Below, piece by piece: positions 41,714 through 52,900 of a stretch of 64,000 nucleotides of DNA. The stretch is from contig JAAEPZ010001024.1 in assembly GCA_024231955.1 (NCBI GenBank), positions 1 to 64,000 of the forward strand, written 5' to 3'. A program made the position numbers and the translations under genes. The DNA is from a bacterium (GTDB lineage: Bacteria > Krumholzibacteriota > Krumholzibacteriia > JACNKJ01). Numbering within the stretch: the first letter of the stretch is position 1; the number at the start of each line of letters is the position of its first letter. The notes beneath the pieces were generated by a model. It did not search any database, was not told the DNA's origin, and saw nothing but the letters and a program-made list of their open reading frames with translations.

Positions 41714-44700
41714 ATGAAGCAGATAAGGGAACTATCGCTCAGGGCTGCTCAGTTGCTGGGCTTGATTCTGTTGCTGGCAGCACATCCTCAAACCGCAGCC
41801 GGTCTGGTGAGTGGTGACACCTGGCAGATGAAGCAACGCGACATGCACAACACCGGGCGCGCCGACTACGAGGTGCCGTTCGAGAGGCTCAACGACAGCT
41901 TCTTCGATGTCTTCGCCTGGCAGAAACCGGCTCCCGGTTCCCCCGGCCAGGGCGGCTTCAACGCCACCTCCATGGTCTTCAGCTCCGGAACCGGTCCCGA
42001 AGGGGCCGGCATCGTGCTGGGCACCTATCATTGGCCCAAGGGGATCCAGGGCATGGACATGCACGACGGCTCCCTGTTCTGGCAGGGCAACCCCTACGGC
42101 GGGGAGACCATAGCCAAGGTGACCCCCGCGTTCTCCAACGACGGCTACACCATCTATGTGGCCAACGATGCCACCGACTCGACGGAGTATCCCGACGGGC
42201 ATCCCCTCATGGGCTTCGATACCGATCTCGGGCCGCAGTACTTCCGCCACAACGGTTTCGATCCGGAGCCATGGCACATGTCGAAGAACTCCCCCACCGT
42301 CGGTCCCCGCGATCTCATCTATATGCACGACTGGAACGGCAGCCCCCATGCCGCTTACGACGACGGTTTCGAGATCACGGAGGAGTGGGCGGCGAGCACC
42401 GGCAGCAGCGCCTGCCTCAGCGACCCCGCCATATATGTGGATTCCTATGACGAGCTGTTCTGCATTCAGGGGGGCAGGGACGGCATCATCCACTGCTGGA
42501 CCGTCGACTACGAAGATGAGTTCTGGGCCGTCGGCGGCTGCGGACACATCGATGCCGCCGCCACCATCGACCCCGCGACGGGCTTCATCTACGTGCCCTC
42601 CGGCCTCGATGACATCTGGATTACCGGCCTCGATGCCGGGGGCGATCCGCTCTGGAGTTCACCCACGCTGCAGGTTTACGAGTATCTGCCCGGCACGAAC
42701 AATCCCCAGCGCGCCCAGGCGACGGGCTGTCTGAGCCACGATGGCGCCACCTACTACTTCCAGACCAACAGCAATCAGGGTGACGGTCGTCTCTACGCCA
42801 TCAACACGGGCGACGGTTCGATCAAGTGGAGTTGGGAGACCGGCAGTCTCGGCTGGGAGATGGTCTCCTCGTCCCCCATCGTCACGCCGAACGGCGTGAT
42901 CGTGATCGGCAACAATCTGGGCGACACCTACTTCGCGCTTCAGGACGATGGCGCCCAGGCGATACTGCTCGACACCATCGCCGTCAATTCCGACGCCACC
43001 GATCATGGTCATGCCCTGGCCAGCGCCACCCTCTCCGCGGAGGGTCTGCTCTACCTGCCCCTGCGCACATGGTGGACGATGAGCAATGGTGACGGTGATG
43101 CCCCGACCGCCGCAATCGCCAATGTCTACTCCGCGTTCGACCTTAAGGCGGACGCCATAGCGAGCCTGCCCGCGCCGGGCGGCCAGATGTGCTTCGCGCT
43201 CGACAACTCGGTGCAGATCTTCTGGGACGAGATCGTCGACCCCGGCGGCGACTTCGACCACTACGCGATCTACCGCGACACCGCGCCCTTCACCGATGTT
43301 TCCGGCATGACGGCCATCACGACCATCACCGACATCGCCATGACGACGCACCTGGACGATACCGCCGTGAACGGCACCTCCTACTGGTATACCGTGACCA
43401 CGGTTACCGGGGACGCGCAACAGCAGATGATCGTGGAGGCCATCGGCCCCCGCACACCCCGCTATTCCCACGACCTGCAGGTCGTCTCCATCTCTCGCTC
43501 GCCCCGCTTCCCACGCTACTGCCCCGAATACACGCTGTACGAGATCACCGACCCAAGCGGCTTCGGCCCCTATTTCTGTTCGGTGGCTACGGGGCTCGGC
43601 TGCGGACAGGACGAGTTCACGCAGCGCCGACCCGAGATCGACGATGTGGTGACCTACACCGCGACCATACGCAACCGGGGCACTGTGACCATCTATGACA
43701 TGGTGGATGTGTCCTGGACCGTGGACGGCGCTCCGCACGACACGGGTGATGCGATGGCTTTCCTAGAACCGGACGACATCACCACCTTCTCGACGGAGCT
43801 GGCATGGGACGATTTGTCCCACGAGATCGGGTTCGAGATGACCTACTACGACGATCGACCCGAGAACAACACGCTGGCCATCGACACCAAGTCGGTCGCC
43901 TTCTTCTCCTGCATCGATCGTTCGCGTCTGGAGAATTTCCGCGAGGGGACGGCGAACTATCCCGCAGCGGCAACCGACGATTTTATTGATTGGCTGAATC
44001 GGCACATGGCGCGTCTGAACGAGATGTTCGCCACAGCCGGTTGCGCCAAGCGCGTTCACTACGACACCCTGCCCCTGATCGGCGATGCCGACCCTGATCC
44101 CGAGATCGAGAATATCGAGTTCGCCATCTTCCCCTTCCGCTACGCCGTAACCGACGGCAGCCTGCGGACATCGGGCTACTACAGACCGGAACAGGACCTC
44201 GACTACGGGCTGCTTCATGAATGGGGCCATCAGCTGGGGCTGATCGACATCTACAGGCTCAACCTGGAGCCCTGGCTGAACGAGGTCAACGGCGAAGCGT
44301 ATACGAGCGTCGGCGGTTTGATGATGAATTGCTCCGAATTCATCAGCGAGCACAGCGCCAACGCCATGAACAGCTGGCAGGATATCGCCCACGGCTACTT
44401 CGGTCAGTACCTCTACAGCCTGCCCGAGCAGGTGAAACTGCGCATCACCGACCTTGAGGGGCGCCCGCTGCGCTGTGCTCAGGTGCGGGTTTTCCAGAAG
44501 GAGGAGCGCCCCGACGTGGGTGAGGTGTTGAGCAATCAGGTCAAGTTCACCGGCGTGACCGACGAGATGGGCGAGTGGATATTGCCCAACGTGGAGATCG
44601 ATCCGCTGCTCGCGCCCCCCTGCCCCTCCGGCGATACGCTAAACGACAACCCGTTCGGCTATGTCAACGTGACCGGCAGCAATGGGCTCCTCCTGATCGA

Positions 44701-45640
44701 GGTGGAGTACGACGGCATCGTCAACTACGTGTGGCTGGACATCGTCGAGGTCAACAACGCCTTCTGGGGCGGCCAGACCGATACGGTCGTTGTCGAACGC
44801 CAGGTGTCCTTCGGCGATCACATGTTCGCCCTGCCCGATGAGCTGACGGAGCTCAATGCCCACCAGTGGTCCGGGCATGCGGACATGGGCGCCACCGTTA
44901 CCCTGACTGATGACGGGAGCCGCACCGTGGTCGGCTCGGCCTCGGTCAAATATGACACCAATGGCGCCTACGATACCTGGATGCGCTACCCGGGGAGCGG
45001 CAACGCGCGCTGGAACCTGTCGAGCATGACGAGTTTCGAGTTCGATATTTACGCCGAGAACGAAAATGAGTACGGCTTCCAGAGCCACAGCCCCTGGATT
45101 TTCCTCCGCTGCGAGCACGGCAGCTACGAGTATCACTCGGCAGACGAGGCACTGAATGCCCATCTCGACAGTTGGGTTCACTTCACCGTCCCCGTTGGCG
45201 GCAACGCGGATTGGGTGCTGACCACACACGGCACGCCCGACCTGGGTGATGTGCGGGCCATCGAGTTCCACGCGGATACCTGGGGCGACGGTTTCATTCT
45301 GTGGATCGACGGCTTCCGCTTCGATCTCGGTGAGGTGGCCGTGAATGACGAGGGACCCGTCCCCGCGCTGGTATTGGGACAGAACATGCCCAACCCCTTC
45401 AACCCGACGACGAAGATCGTGTTCGCCCTGCCCGAGGCGGGGTCGGTGCAGCTGCAGATCATCGATGCCGCAGGCCGCCGGGTGCGCACGCTGGTCAACG
45501 AACGACTTGAGGTCGGCCGGCATGAGGTCACATGGGATGGGCGCGATGACACAGGGCATCGGCAGGGCTCCGGTCTCTACCTTTATCGCCTTGAGGCGGG
45601 TGGACATGCCCTCACCCGCAAGATGCTCCTCTTGAAGTAG
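41714..45640 (+). CDS. secreted PQQ-propeller / metzincin-like protease with sorting-like tail
   Basis: The start is ATG 41714 (gggagatcca before it). The signal peptide is LLGLILLLAAHPQTAAG. Residues about 35-470 form a PQQ/outer-membrane-assembly-type propeller (MKQRDMHNTGRADY, GRLYAINTGDGSIKWSWETG). A fibronectin-III-like domain follows (HYAIYRDTAPFTDVSG), then a CARDB-type Ig domain (VVTYTATIRNRGTVTIYDMV). Residues 835-845 are HEWGHQLGLID, matching the HExxHxxGxxH/D zinc signature, with GGLMMNC as a candidate Met-turn about 30 residues later. A carbohydrate-binding-like domain (SSMTSFEFDIYAENENEYGF) and the FlgD-like tail (QNMPNPFNPTTKIVFALP to MLLLK) complete it. It is a probable extracellular protease. 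An intrinsic terminator follows. Confidence 0.85.
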   Translation: MKQIRELSLRAAQLLGLILLLAAHPQTAAGLVSGDTWQMKQRDMHNTGRADYEVPFERLNDSFFDVFAWQKPAPGSPGQGGFNATSMVFSSGTGPEGAGIVLGTYHWPKGIQGMDMHDGSLFWQGNPYGGETIAKVTPAFSNDGYTIYVANDATDSTEYPDGHPLMGFDTDLGPQYFRHNGFDPEPWHMSKNSPTVGPRDLIYMHDWNGSPHAAYDDGFEITEEWAASTGSSACLSDPAIYVDSYDELFCIQGGRDGIIHCWTVDYEDEFWAVGGCGHIDAAATIDPATGFIYVPSGLDDIWITGLDAGGDPLWSSPTLQVYEYLPGTNNPQRAQATGCLSHDGATYYFQTNSNQGDGRLYAINTGDGSIKWSWETGSLGWEMVSSSPIVTPNGVIVIGNNLGDTYFALQDDGAQAILLDTIAVNSDATDHGHALASATLSAEGLLYLPLRTWWTMSNGDGDAPTAAIANVYSAFDLKADAIASLPAPGGQMCFALDNSVQIFWDEIVDPGGDFDHYAIYRDTAPFTDVSGMTAITTITDIAMTTHLDDTAVNGTSYWYTVTTVTGDAQQQMIVEAIGPRTPRYSHDLQVVSISRSPRFPRYCPEYTLYEITDPSGFGPYFCSVATGLGCGQDEFTQRRPEIDDVVTYTATIRNRGTVTIYDMVDVSWTVDGAPHDTGDAMAFLEPDDITTFSTELAWDDLSHEIGFEMTYYDDRPENNTLAIDTKSVAFFSCIDRSRLENFREGTANYPAAATDDFIDWLNRHMARLNEMFATAGCAKRVHYDTLPLIGDADPDPEIENIEFAIFPFRYAVTDGSLRTSGYYRPEQDLDYGLLHEWGHQLGLIDIYRLNLEPWLNEVNGEAYTSVGGLMMNCSEFISEHSANAMNSWQDIAHGYFGQYLYSLPEQVKLRITDLEGRPLRCAQVRVFQKEERPDVGEVLSNQVKFTGVTDEMGEWILPNVEIDPLLAPPCPSGDTLNDNPFGYVNVTGSNGLLLIEVEYDGIVNYVWLDIVEVNNAFWGGQTDTVVVERQVSFGDHMFALPDELTELNAHQWSGHADMGATVTLTDDGSRTVVGSASVKYDTNGAYDTWMRYPGSGNARWNLSSMTSFEFDIYAENENEYGFQSHSPWIFLRCEHGSYEYHSADEALNAHLDSWVHFTVPVGGNADWVLTTHGTPDLGDVRAIEFHADTWGDGFILWIDGFRFDLGEVAVNDEGPVPALVLGQNMPNPFNPTTKIVFALPEAGSVQLQIIDAAGRRVRTLVNERLEVGRHEVTWDGRDDTGHRQGSGLYLYRLEAGGHALTRKMLLLK

Positions 45641-45660
45641 ATGGATTCTAGCAGCACCGA

Positions 45661-45691
45661 AAAACCGGAGTCCGCATGGACTCCGGTTTTT
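45661..45691 (+). terminator. intrinsic terminator after the metzincin-like gene
   Basis: A perfect 13-bp stem (aaaaccggagtcc / ggactccggtttt) with a gcat loop ends in TTTTT, 21 bases after the stop codon. Confidence 0.9.
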
Positions 45692-45910
45692 CGATAGCGG
45701 CTTGCCGGGCGACAACGGCATCAGTCCTTGTCTAACTTGTCGCGTCTTGGTACTACTTGATCGTGACCGGCAGGATATGGGTTTGGAGTTAAAAGCCCAT
45801 AACGGAGGCACGCCGGAGGCGGGACATCAGGACATAATCAGGAGATTCAAAACAACGCGACCCCGGCTTGCTGACGGCGATACTTGTGAACTCGTGACAA
45901 GGAGCGCAGG

Positions 45911-46399
45911 ATGAGTTCGGTAAACTTGCTCATTGCGGTAATTGCACTGGTTATTGGCCTGGGATCGATCATCGTCTCAATTCGGCTGCAACACCGAAGG
46001 CGGGCGCACAAGAGAGCTCTGGCCGCCCCCGTGCCGACTGAGCCGCCTGCCTCAAGTCCCATACCCGAGATACTGGATCTGGTGGATGATGCCGATGAGA
46101 AGATGGGCATCGGGGTGGACCATTTCGCACCACAGCATTCGGCAGCTGCGGCAAGACCCGCACCGGCAGCGATGTCGACCACCTTCGATCGACCCGATGA
46201 TGCCGCCCAACCGCCGCGAGTTCCCCTCTTTGCCATCGTCACGCTGGGCGTCCCCGGGGTTCTCCTGCTCGTGTTCGCCATAACCGCCCTGTCCATCTCT
46301 GCCCGCGGACATGAGCTCTCACCCTTCATCGACGGGACCATCAAGACCCTCTCCGGGTACATCCTCGGGATAGGCGCAGCCAGATATAAGAGCAAATAA
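45911..46399 (+). CDS. small bitopic membrane protein upstream of the Tc-like operon
   Basis: The start is ATG 45911 with aaggagcg upstream. It has 162 residues with an N-terminal membrane segment (NLLIAVIALVIGLGSIIVSI), a basic stop-transfer (RLQHRRRAHKR), a Pro/Ala-rich acidic linker and a second membrane segment (FAIVTLGVPGVLLLVFAITAL), then a short basic end. No family is recognised. It is separated from the TcA-like gene by 111 bases that contain a strong promoter, so it need not be cotranscribed, but two-helix proteins next to toxin complexes can act in release. That role is inference only. Confidence 0.65.
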   Translation: MSSVNLLIAVIALVIGLGSIIVSIRLQHRRRAHKRALAAPVPTEPPASSPIPEILDLVDDADEKMGIGVDHFAPQHSAAAARPAPAAMSTTFDRPDDAAQPPRVPLFAIVTLGVPGVLLLVFAITALSISARGHELSPFIDGTIKTLSGYILGIGAARYKSK

Positions 46400-46421
46400 T
46401 CACCTTTAGTTCAATTTATTC

Positions 46422-46450
46422 TTGACTGCGGCCACCGCCCGCACTAATAC
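46422..46450 (+). promoter_or_regulatory. sigma70-type promoter for the Tc-like operon
   Basis: TTGACT at 46422 and TAATAC at 46445 are separated by 17 bp. The predicted start near 46457 lies about 55 bases before ATG 46511, which has ctggagg six bases upstream. Confidence 0.6.
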
Positions 46451-46510
46451 TGCTATCCTCAAAAATATACAAGTATCCCGTTGGGTTCGTCATTGTACTG
46501 GAGGCATAAC

Positions 46511-49500
46511 ATGCCCTCTCCTCGTTACATGATCGAAAATCGATACTCATTCACAAGTGCAAAATACCTCGTCGCAGGCTCTGCGGTAGACTACCAGGTA
46601 AACTCTCCCGAGGCGGAATTCGAGAAATGGGTGCGGGATAGTCTCATTGAGGCACACCAGTACCTGTACAATGAGGAATTCAGGTTGGCGCTACAAGCCT
46701 ACGAGAAGCTCTACAAGTGTATCCTGCATCTGGCTCACCCCACGCTACCATTGGATCCCGGTTATCGCTATACGCTGAATAAGGCTCAACTCAAGGCCCT
46801 GGCCTCACCCATGATTCAGGTGACGGCACATCTGCTCAACAATACGCCGCCTCCCACCGATGACATCCCGCCCGCTTTGTATGGAGATATCAGACTCCCC
46901 ACCAGTGTTCACCAGAAGCTCTCGCCCTTCCAGAGCGCCGGCATCAGTGTCGGTTGGGTGCAGCAGGTCGAACTGGATATCGAGAGGGCGCTGAAAGGGG
47001 TGTCCAGTCAGGATTGGAGTATGGCTGAGCGCCGATACGCCAGCGCTCTGGAGGCGGTGCCGTCCGGTATGCCTGCGCTTCAGGGAGCTTTGCAGAACGA
47101 TCTGGCCATAGTTCTGGAGAAGAAAGGGGAGCGGGCCAAAGCCATCAGAACCGCCCAATCCAGCGCCGGCAGGCTCGCGCGAGCCAAGCAGCACGACAAC
47201 CAGGTGAAGGTGCTCGCGGTACTGGCCGATCTCCAGGGTCGAGCGGGGCAGGCATCCGCCAAGACCAGAACCCTAGCCAAAATCAAGCGAGTGACGGCCG
47301 CCCACAACCTCACCCCGATCATCGCCAGTCGCGCGGTGTCGGCTCGGATGGAATTGCCCGGCCTGGATGCCGCCACCCGCAGTCTAGAGATCCAACCGGG
47401 GGTCAGACGAACGGCGGGCATCCGGCGACCCGGGACAGTCGTCGGCGCACGCGACCTCAGCGATACCCATCTTGCCGGTGAGGTGCTCGAACTGCTCGCC
47501 CTCCCCGCTCTCGACAAGATCAAGGTCACCGCCGGCAAGGCTCTGACTCTGTTTGCGGAAGATGGAGCTCCGGTCAAGATCCGACTGGCCGGGAATGCGC
47601 AGTCCAGTCTTCAGAGATTCTACACGTCGCGCATTTCATCCAGAGACCTCGGCATCCTGATGGGACACAGTTTCAACCACGTCCAGTATGTCGCCTACAT
47701 CCCCCATGTCTTCTTCTTCGTGATCCCGATGGCAATCGGCGATACCTACGCCGCGATGGGCGACTACGAGTCTGCGGAGGATTCCTATGCCTCCGTTCTG
47801 GCCTACCCGTACATCAACAGGTACACGGAGGTCCCCAAGCTCTGGATGCGTCTGGCCGATCTCTATCTGGAATGGGGCGACCTCCTCTATCGGCAGGCGC
47901 GCAATGACGTCACCCTGTTCAATCAGGCGCGGGCCAAGTATGAGAAGATCATCCGCACCAGCGGCCAGGTTCCCAACAATTCGCTGCTCTACAAGGACAC
48001 TAGTCTGGTTCCGATGCGAGGGCGGATATCAAGTATCGTCAATGCGGGTGATGTGCAAACCCTCAACGAGAACCCCGCCGTCATCCAGCGGGTTCTGAAG
48101 GTTCAGGGACGTCTGGAGCAGATCAGGACCCGGCTGAACTATTTCGGGCTGGCCGCCGACTACATCCCGCCGTTCACATTTGAGCATCTCTACAATCTGG
48201 CGCGTCATTTCGGCACACAGGCACAGCAAGCGGAGCAGCGCTACATTCAGTTCAAATCCCAAGCCGAGAATGAGGAGTTCAGGCGGGAGCAACTCGCCCA
48301 ACAGACCGAACTGGCCTCGGCGACGATCGAACTCGAGCAGCGGGGGTTGACGGAAGCGGGCGCCGGGGTGCAATCCGCCCAGGCAAGCGTCAATTACGCG
48401 GATGTTCAGCACAGCAATGCCGTCAACGCTCAAAACCAGTTTGCGGCAGTACGCTGGGAATTGCTCGAGCTGACGGAACTTGAAGCCTGGGCCGGCGCCG
48501 CCGCCCAGGATCAGGATGATGAGGTCAGGCAGACCATCTCCGGCTATTCCTACTACAACGTCTCCGGGAAACGACGCAGCCTAGTGGTTCAGGATCTGGT
48601 TCACCGTCGAACCAGGATCACACACGATCTCGAGGCTTCCAGGCTGGGGCGTGAAGTTGCATCCGCTGCGGCGTACAAAGCCGTTGCCCAGGCTCAGCTC
48701 AATCAAGCCCTTGCCCGGCAACAGATCGCAGTGCAGCGGGTCGCCATCGCACGCATGCAACACCGTCATGCGCAGGAGAATCTCAACTTCCTGGACATGA
48801 AGGAGTTCAGCGAGCAACTCTGGTACGAATTGGCGCGCGACGCCCGTTTCCACATGCGTCACTACCTGGATATGGCCACGGAAGTCGCCTTCATGATGGA
48901 GCGGGCCTATGACGCCGAGACCGATCGGGGCCTGAACCTGATCAAATTCGACTACGGCGTACACAGCATGAATGATCTCATGGGCGCCAATACCTTGCTG
49001 GCGGATGTCGATTTCTTCCAGCTCGATTACGCCCGGACCCAGTCGAAGAAAGCGCCCGTCACCCAGACCATCTCTCTTGCCGACAACTATCCCATGGCCT
49101 TCCAGAGCCTGAAGCTGCTCGGCAAGGCGCTTTTCGAGACGACTCTGGATCAATTCGACCGCTGCTATCCGGGGCAGTACCTGCGCAAGATCCGCAATGT
49201 CGAGATCGTTTTCGTCGGTTTGACTCGCGCATCGGGAATCAGCGGCACCTTGCGCAACATCGGAGTTTCGGAGTTCAGAAGTCAGACGGGGACCAAAAAG
49301 AATCTCGTCTATCCGGCCGATGTCATGCCCCTCTCCGATTACGAGGTGCGGCGCGACATGGTCATCTTCCGGCTGGATCCCAAGAAGCTGCGGATCTTCG
49401 AGAACAACGGCGTGGCCACTTTCTGGCAACTGGAGCTGCCGCCGGACGCCAACGATATCGACCTCCGGCAGATCCTGGATGTGCAGCTGTCGATCTCCTA

Positions 49501-49978
49501 TGACGCCTTCTTCGATCAGGCGCTCGAACAGACGGTCAAGGCCGCCCTGCCCACCTCGGGTTCGGCTTCGCGCGCCCTGTCGCTGCTGCTGGAAGCGCCC
49601 GACGAACTGTACTACTTGCGCAGTCAGGGCACTGCGGAACTGGAGTTCGTCTCGGAGATGTTCCCCTACACGCAAGAGGACCTGGTCATCACCGGCGTCA
49701 CGTTGCGGGTCAGCGGCAGCGCCGCTCCCGGATTGACCTTGAGCCTGCAAACGGGATCCGTGGCCAGTGCAATGAAAGTGACCCTGGACAACGAGGGCCT
49801 GGCGGACTCCAGCGTGAATCCTCTCAAGAAGCTGCGCAACAAACCAATGCTGGACAGCTGGACCGTCACCATCGACCCGGCCGACAATCCCGGTCTGGTA
49901 GTGGACGGCAAACTCGACCTGAGCGGTATCGATGATTTCAATGTTTTCTTCGAGTACAACTTCAAGTACCGGAGCTGA
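46511..49978 (+). CDS. short TcA-like toxin-complex subunit
   Basis: The start is ATG 46511 (1155 residues). The second half matches the pore-forming and TcB-binding end of Tc toxin A subunits. Long coiled-coil helices lie at about 570-780 (EQRYIQFKSQAENEEFRRE, SAAAYKAVAQAQLNQALARQ). Then come LWYELARDARFHMRHYLDMATEVAFMMERAY, GVHSMNDLMGANTLLADV, the T-I-S-L-A-D-N-Y-P strand, and FDRCYPGQYLRKIRNVEIVFVGL near 880, the equivalent of the F-D-x-D-Y/F-P-G-H-Y-x-R-x-I-x-x-V signature. Canonical TcA is about 2300-2500 residues; here the N-terminal shell is replaced by about 550 residues with TPR-like helices (NEEFRLALQAYEKLYK, DWSMAERRYASALEAVP). There is no signal peptide. It lies 5 bp from the next gene. 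Confidence 0.8.
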   Translation: MPSPRYMIENRYSFTSAKYLVAGSAVDYQVNSPEAEFEKWVRDSLIEAHQYLYNEEFRLALQAYEKLYKCILHLAHPTLPLDPGYRYTLNKAQLKALASPMIQVTAHLLNNTPPPTDDIPPALYGDIRLPTSVHQKLSPFQSAGISVGWVQQVELDIERALKGVSSQDWSMAERRYASALEAVPSGMPALQGALQNDLAIVLEKKGERAKAIRTAQSSAGRLARAKQHDNQVKVLAVLADLQGRAGQASAKTRTLAKIKRVTAAHNLTPIIASRAVSARMELPGLDAATRSLEIQPGVRRTAGIRRPGTVVGARDLSDTHLAGEVLELLALPALDKIKVTAGKALTLFAEDGAPVKIRLAGNAQSSLQRFYTSRISSRDLGILMGHSFNHVQYVAYIPHVFFFVIPMAIGDTYAAMGDYESAEDSYASVLAYPYINRYTEVPKLWMRLADLYLEWGDLLYRQARNDVTLFNQARAKYEKIIRTSGQVPNNSLLYKDTSLVPMRGRISSIVNAGDVQTLNENPAVIQRVLKVQGRLEQIRTRLNYFGLAADYIPPFTFEHLYNLARHFGTQAQQAEQRYIQFKSQAENEEFRREQLAQQTELASATIELEQRGLTEAGAGVQSAQASVNYADVQHSNAVNAQNQFAAVRWELLELTELEAWAGAAAQDQDDEVRQTISGYSYYNVSGKRRSLVVQDLVHRRTRITHDLEASRLGREVASAAAYKAVAQAQLNQALARQQIAVQRVAIARMQHRHAQENLNFLDMKEFSEQLWYELARDARFHMRHYLDMATEVAFMMERAYDAETDRGLNLIKFDYGVHSMNDLMGANTLLADVDFFQLDYARTQSKKAPVTQTISLADNYPMAFQSLKLLGKALFETTLDQFDRCYPGQYLRKIRNVEIVFVGLTRASGISGTLRNIGVSEFRSQTGTKKNLVYPADVMPLSDYEVRRDMVIFRLDPKKLRIFENNGVATFWQLELPPDANDIDLRQILDVQLSISYDAFFDQALEQTVKAALPTSGSASRALSLLLEAPDELYYLRSQGTAELEFVSEMFPYTQEDLVITGVTLRVSGSAAPGLTLSLQTGSVASAMKVTLDNEGLADSSVNPLKKLRNKPMLDSWTVTIDPADNPGLVVDGKLDLSGIDDFNVFFEYNFKYRS

Positions 49979-49983
49979 ATACG

Positions 49984-52900
49984 ATGGTAAAATCAGGCGT
50001 CGGGGAAACGGGCGTATCTCCCCCCTCGGGAGGTAACTTTGGAGCGGGTCTGGGCGAATCGTTCAGTCTGGACCTGAACAGCGGTCAGGGTTCCTATTCG
50101 GTGCCGGTCGAGCTGCCGGAGGGGCGGGCCGGGTTCGCACCCAAACTGAAACTGGAATATGTCCATGGAGCCGATCACTCGCCCTTCGGACTGGGCTGGC
50201 GATTGCCTTTACGGAGCATCGAAAGCCGTCAGGATTTCGGTGTGCCCAAACCCGGCGGCCGACGGCGGTTCCTGGACGGGGAGGTGGAGATCGTCCCCGG
50301 CGACGATAACGAGTACCACGCCTCGCGGGAGGCCGGCTTCTCCCGGTATCAACGCAGCGGTGCCGGATGGGTCATCATCGAAACCAACGGCCATCGTCAC
50401 GAACTGGGGCTGACCGCGGAGGGTCGGACAGCGAACCCCGACGACCCGTCCCATGTCCAGAGCTGGCTGCTGGAGCGCTCCAGCGATACTTGCGGCAACA
50501 CCATCGACTACATCTACGACCATCATGGCGGCCATGCCTATCTGAGCGAAGTGCGTTACGCGGTATATCTGATCAGGCTCATCTACGAAACCCGACCCGA
50601 TATTCGGCTGAGCGGCAGATCCGGTTTTCTGCGGCGGATGGAGCGACGCTGCACCGGCATCGAACTCCATCGCGTCGACGGAGCCGCGGATCTGCACCTG
50701 CGCACCTGGCATCTCGACTATACGACCAACCCGGTCAATGCGGCGTCCCAACTGGCGTCCGTGCAGTTTCGGGCTCATGGCGCCGCTCAGGACGGCTCCG
50801 ACGATGTCCTGCGCGCACCCATCAGCTTCAAGTACAATGAATGCGTCTTGACCCGAATGCAGTGCGGCTGGATGGAGACCGGCTCGCCGCATTCCGCCCC
50901 ACCGCCGCTGACCGATCCGGACGTGGCGCTGGTGGTCATGGATGATCTGCCCCTTCCGGGGATCCTGCAGGTCATCAACGGGCGCCACACCTATTGGCCC
51001 AACATGGGCGACAACCTGTGGGGCGCGCCCCGACCCCTGAAGGAGGCCCCACCCCTCTCGGATCTCCGCAAGGATGGCCTGTTCTTCATCGATCTCGAGG
51101 CCAACGGCACCGCCGACCTCTACCCGGGCATGGCGAATACCCCTCTGCACGGCTACTATCGCAATAACGGCGGCGACGGCTGGGGAAACTTCGTGGGCTA
51201 TCCAAGGGACGCCAAGGGGGAGCCCCCCTGGCAGACCGGTCGCGTCCGCATCACGGATATCGACGGCGACGGCAAACTTGATGCCGTCTACAGCTCCGGC
51301 AGCGCCCTGCTGGCATACGAGAGCCTGTCCGAGAAAGGTTGGGCCGAACCGCAACTCGTCGCTCGCGACGAGGCAGTCGATGTCGATTTCGCCAATCCTC
51401 TCGTCCGCCTGGCGGACATGACCGGCGATGGTCTGGCCGACATTGTCAGGGTGCGCTCCGGGAATATCGAGTACTACCCCAATCTGGGCCACGGCCGCTA
51501 TGGTGAGCGGATCCGGATGACGAACAGCCCCCGGCTGACCGGCCTGACCCGCAACCCCGACCAGCTATTCTTCGCGGATGTCGATGGCGACGGATGCGCC
51601 GACCTGATCTGGGTCTCCGGCGGGAAGGTCTCCGTCATCATCAACCAGGGCGGGCAGACCTATGCCGACGCCACGGTGCATTCGCATCTGCCACCACCCA
51701 TTCCGGGGACGATGCGCCCGGTGGGGATGCGCGGCGAAGCCACCGTAGGCCTGTTGTGGAACAGCAGGCGCTCGGCGGGGACCGGTTATTTCTACATGCA
51801 GTTCGCCGATACGGCGGCCTACCGCCTCGAGGCCATCGACAACGGGTTGGGACTTGTTTCGCGGATCGAGTACGGCGACGTGATTGCCGAGGCGATCCAC
51901 GACCGCGATACGGGGCAACCGTGGCGGACGCACTTCCCCTTCCCCCTGACCGTGGTCAAAACCATGCTGGAGGTGGACGAGATCACCGGCCAGCGGACCG
52001 AAACGCGGCTCTCCTACCATGATGGCCACTTTGACGCCGAACGCCGCCGGTTCAACGGATTCACACGTGTCGACCAGATAGAGGTGGGCGACGCCAGCAG
52101 GCCGGACCAGATGACCGTGCACCATTTCCTGATGGGGCAGGAGAACCTGCCCGACAATGGCCCGGAACACGCGGTGCTCAATCGGATGTTGGCGCGTGTC
52201 GAGCTGTACCAGTTGGATGGCACGCCGCAGGCCGAACTCCCGCTCCGCGTCGAGGAGACCGACTACAAGGTTAGGGTACTTCACTCCGGCGCCGATCTGC
52301 CGGATCGGGTCTTCATGTATGCCGAACGGACTCGACGCATATTCAGAGAGCGGAGCAACGACGCCCGTATCGAGGAGCGTCACTTCAGCTATGATCCCCT
52401 CGGCAACGTGATCCGGGAGGCGTTTCGGGCCTACGGCGATCGACAGGGGCATCCGGTTGTCGAGCATCGCGTGAACAGCACATTTGAGTATGCCACCGAT
52501 CCCGCCGGCAATATCCGCAACGCTCTTGCGCGGGTTGTGCGACGTGACGAAATGGATTCCATTTTCGACGAGATCCGCACCTACTACGATGGTCCGGAAT
52601 TCATTGGCCTCGCCTTGGGGCAGGTTCAATCGGGGCTGAAGATGCGGGAAGAGCGGCTCGCGTTGGGTCAAACGGAATTCGATCTGCACTACACCGGCAT
52701 GTCCGGCGGTCAGCTGGGATATACTGCGGGGCAGGATGCCGACAGCAATCCGGCGTATCTCCTGCAGCATGAGCGCAACGGGTATACCGCCGGCGGAGTC
52801 ATCAACGCCGAGATGGATCCCATGGGCAATATCGTGCGGTTCGTTCTCGATCCCGCCGAGCTGACCAGGATCGAGCGACATGATGATCTGGGAATCACCT

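Noticed and set aside
45702..45914. 70-codon ORF between the terminator and the two-helix membrane protein gene
   Set aside because: No ribosome site, and it overlaps the well-supported start of the next gene.
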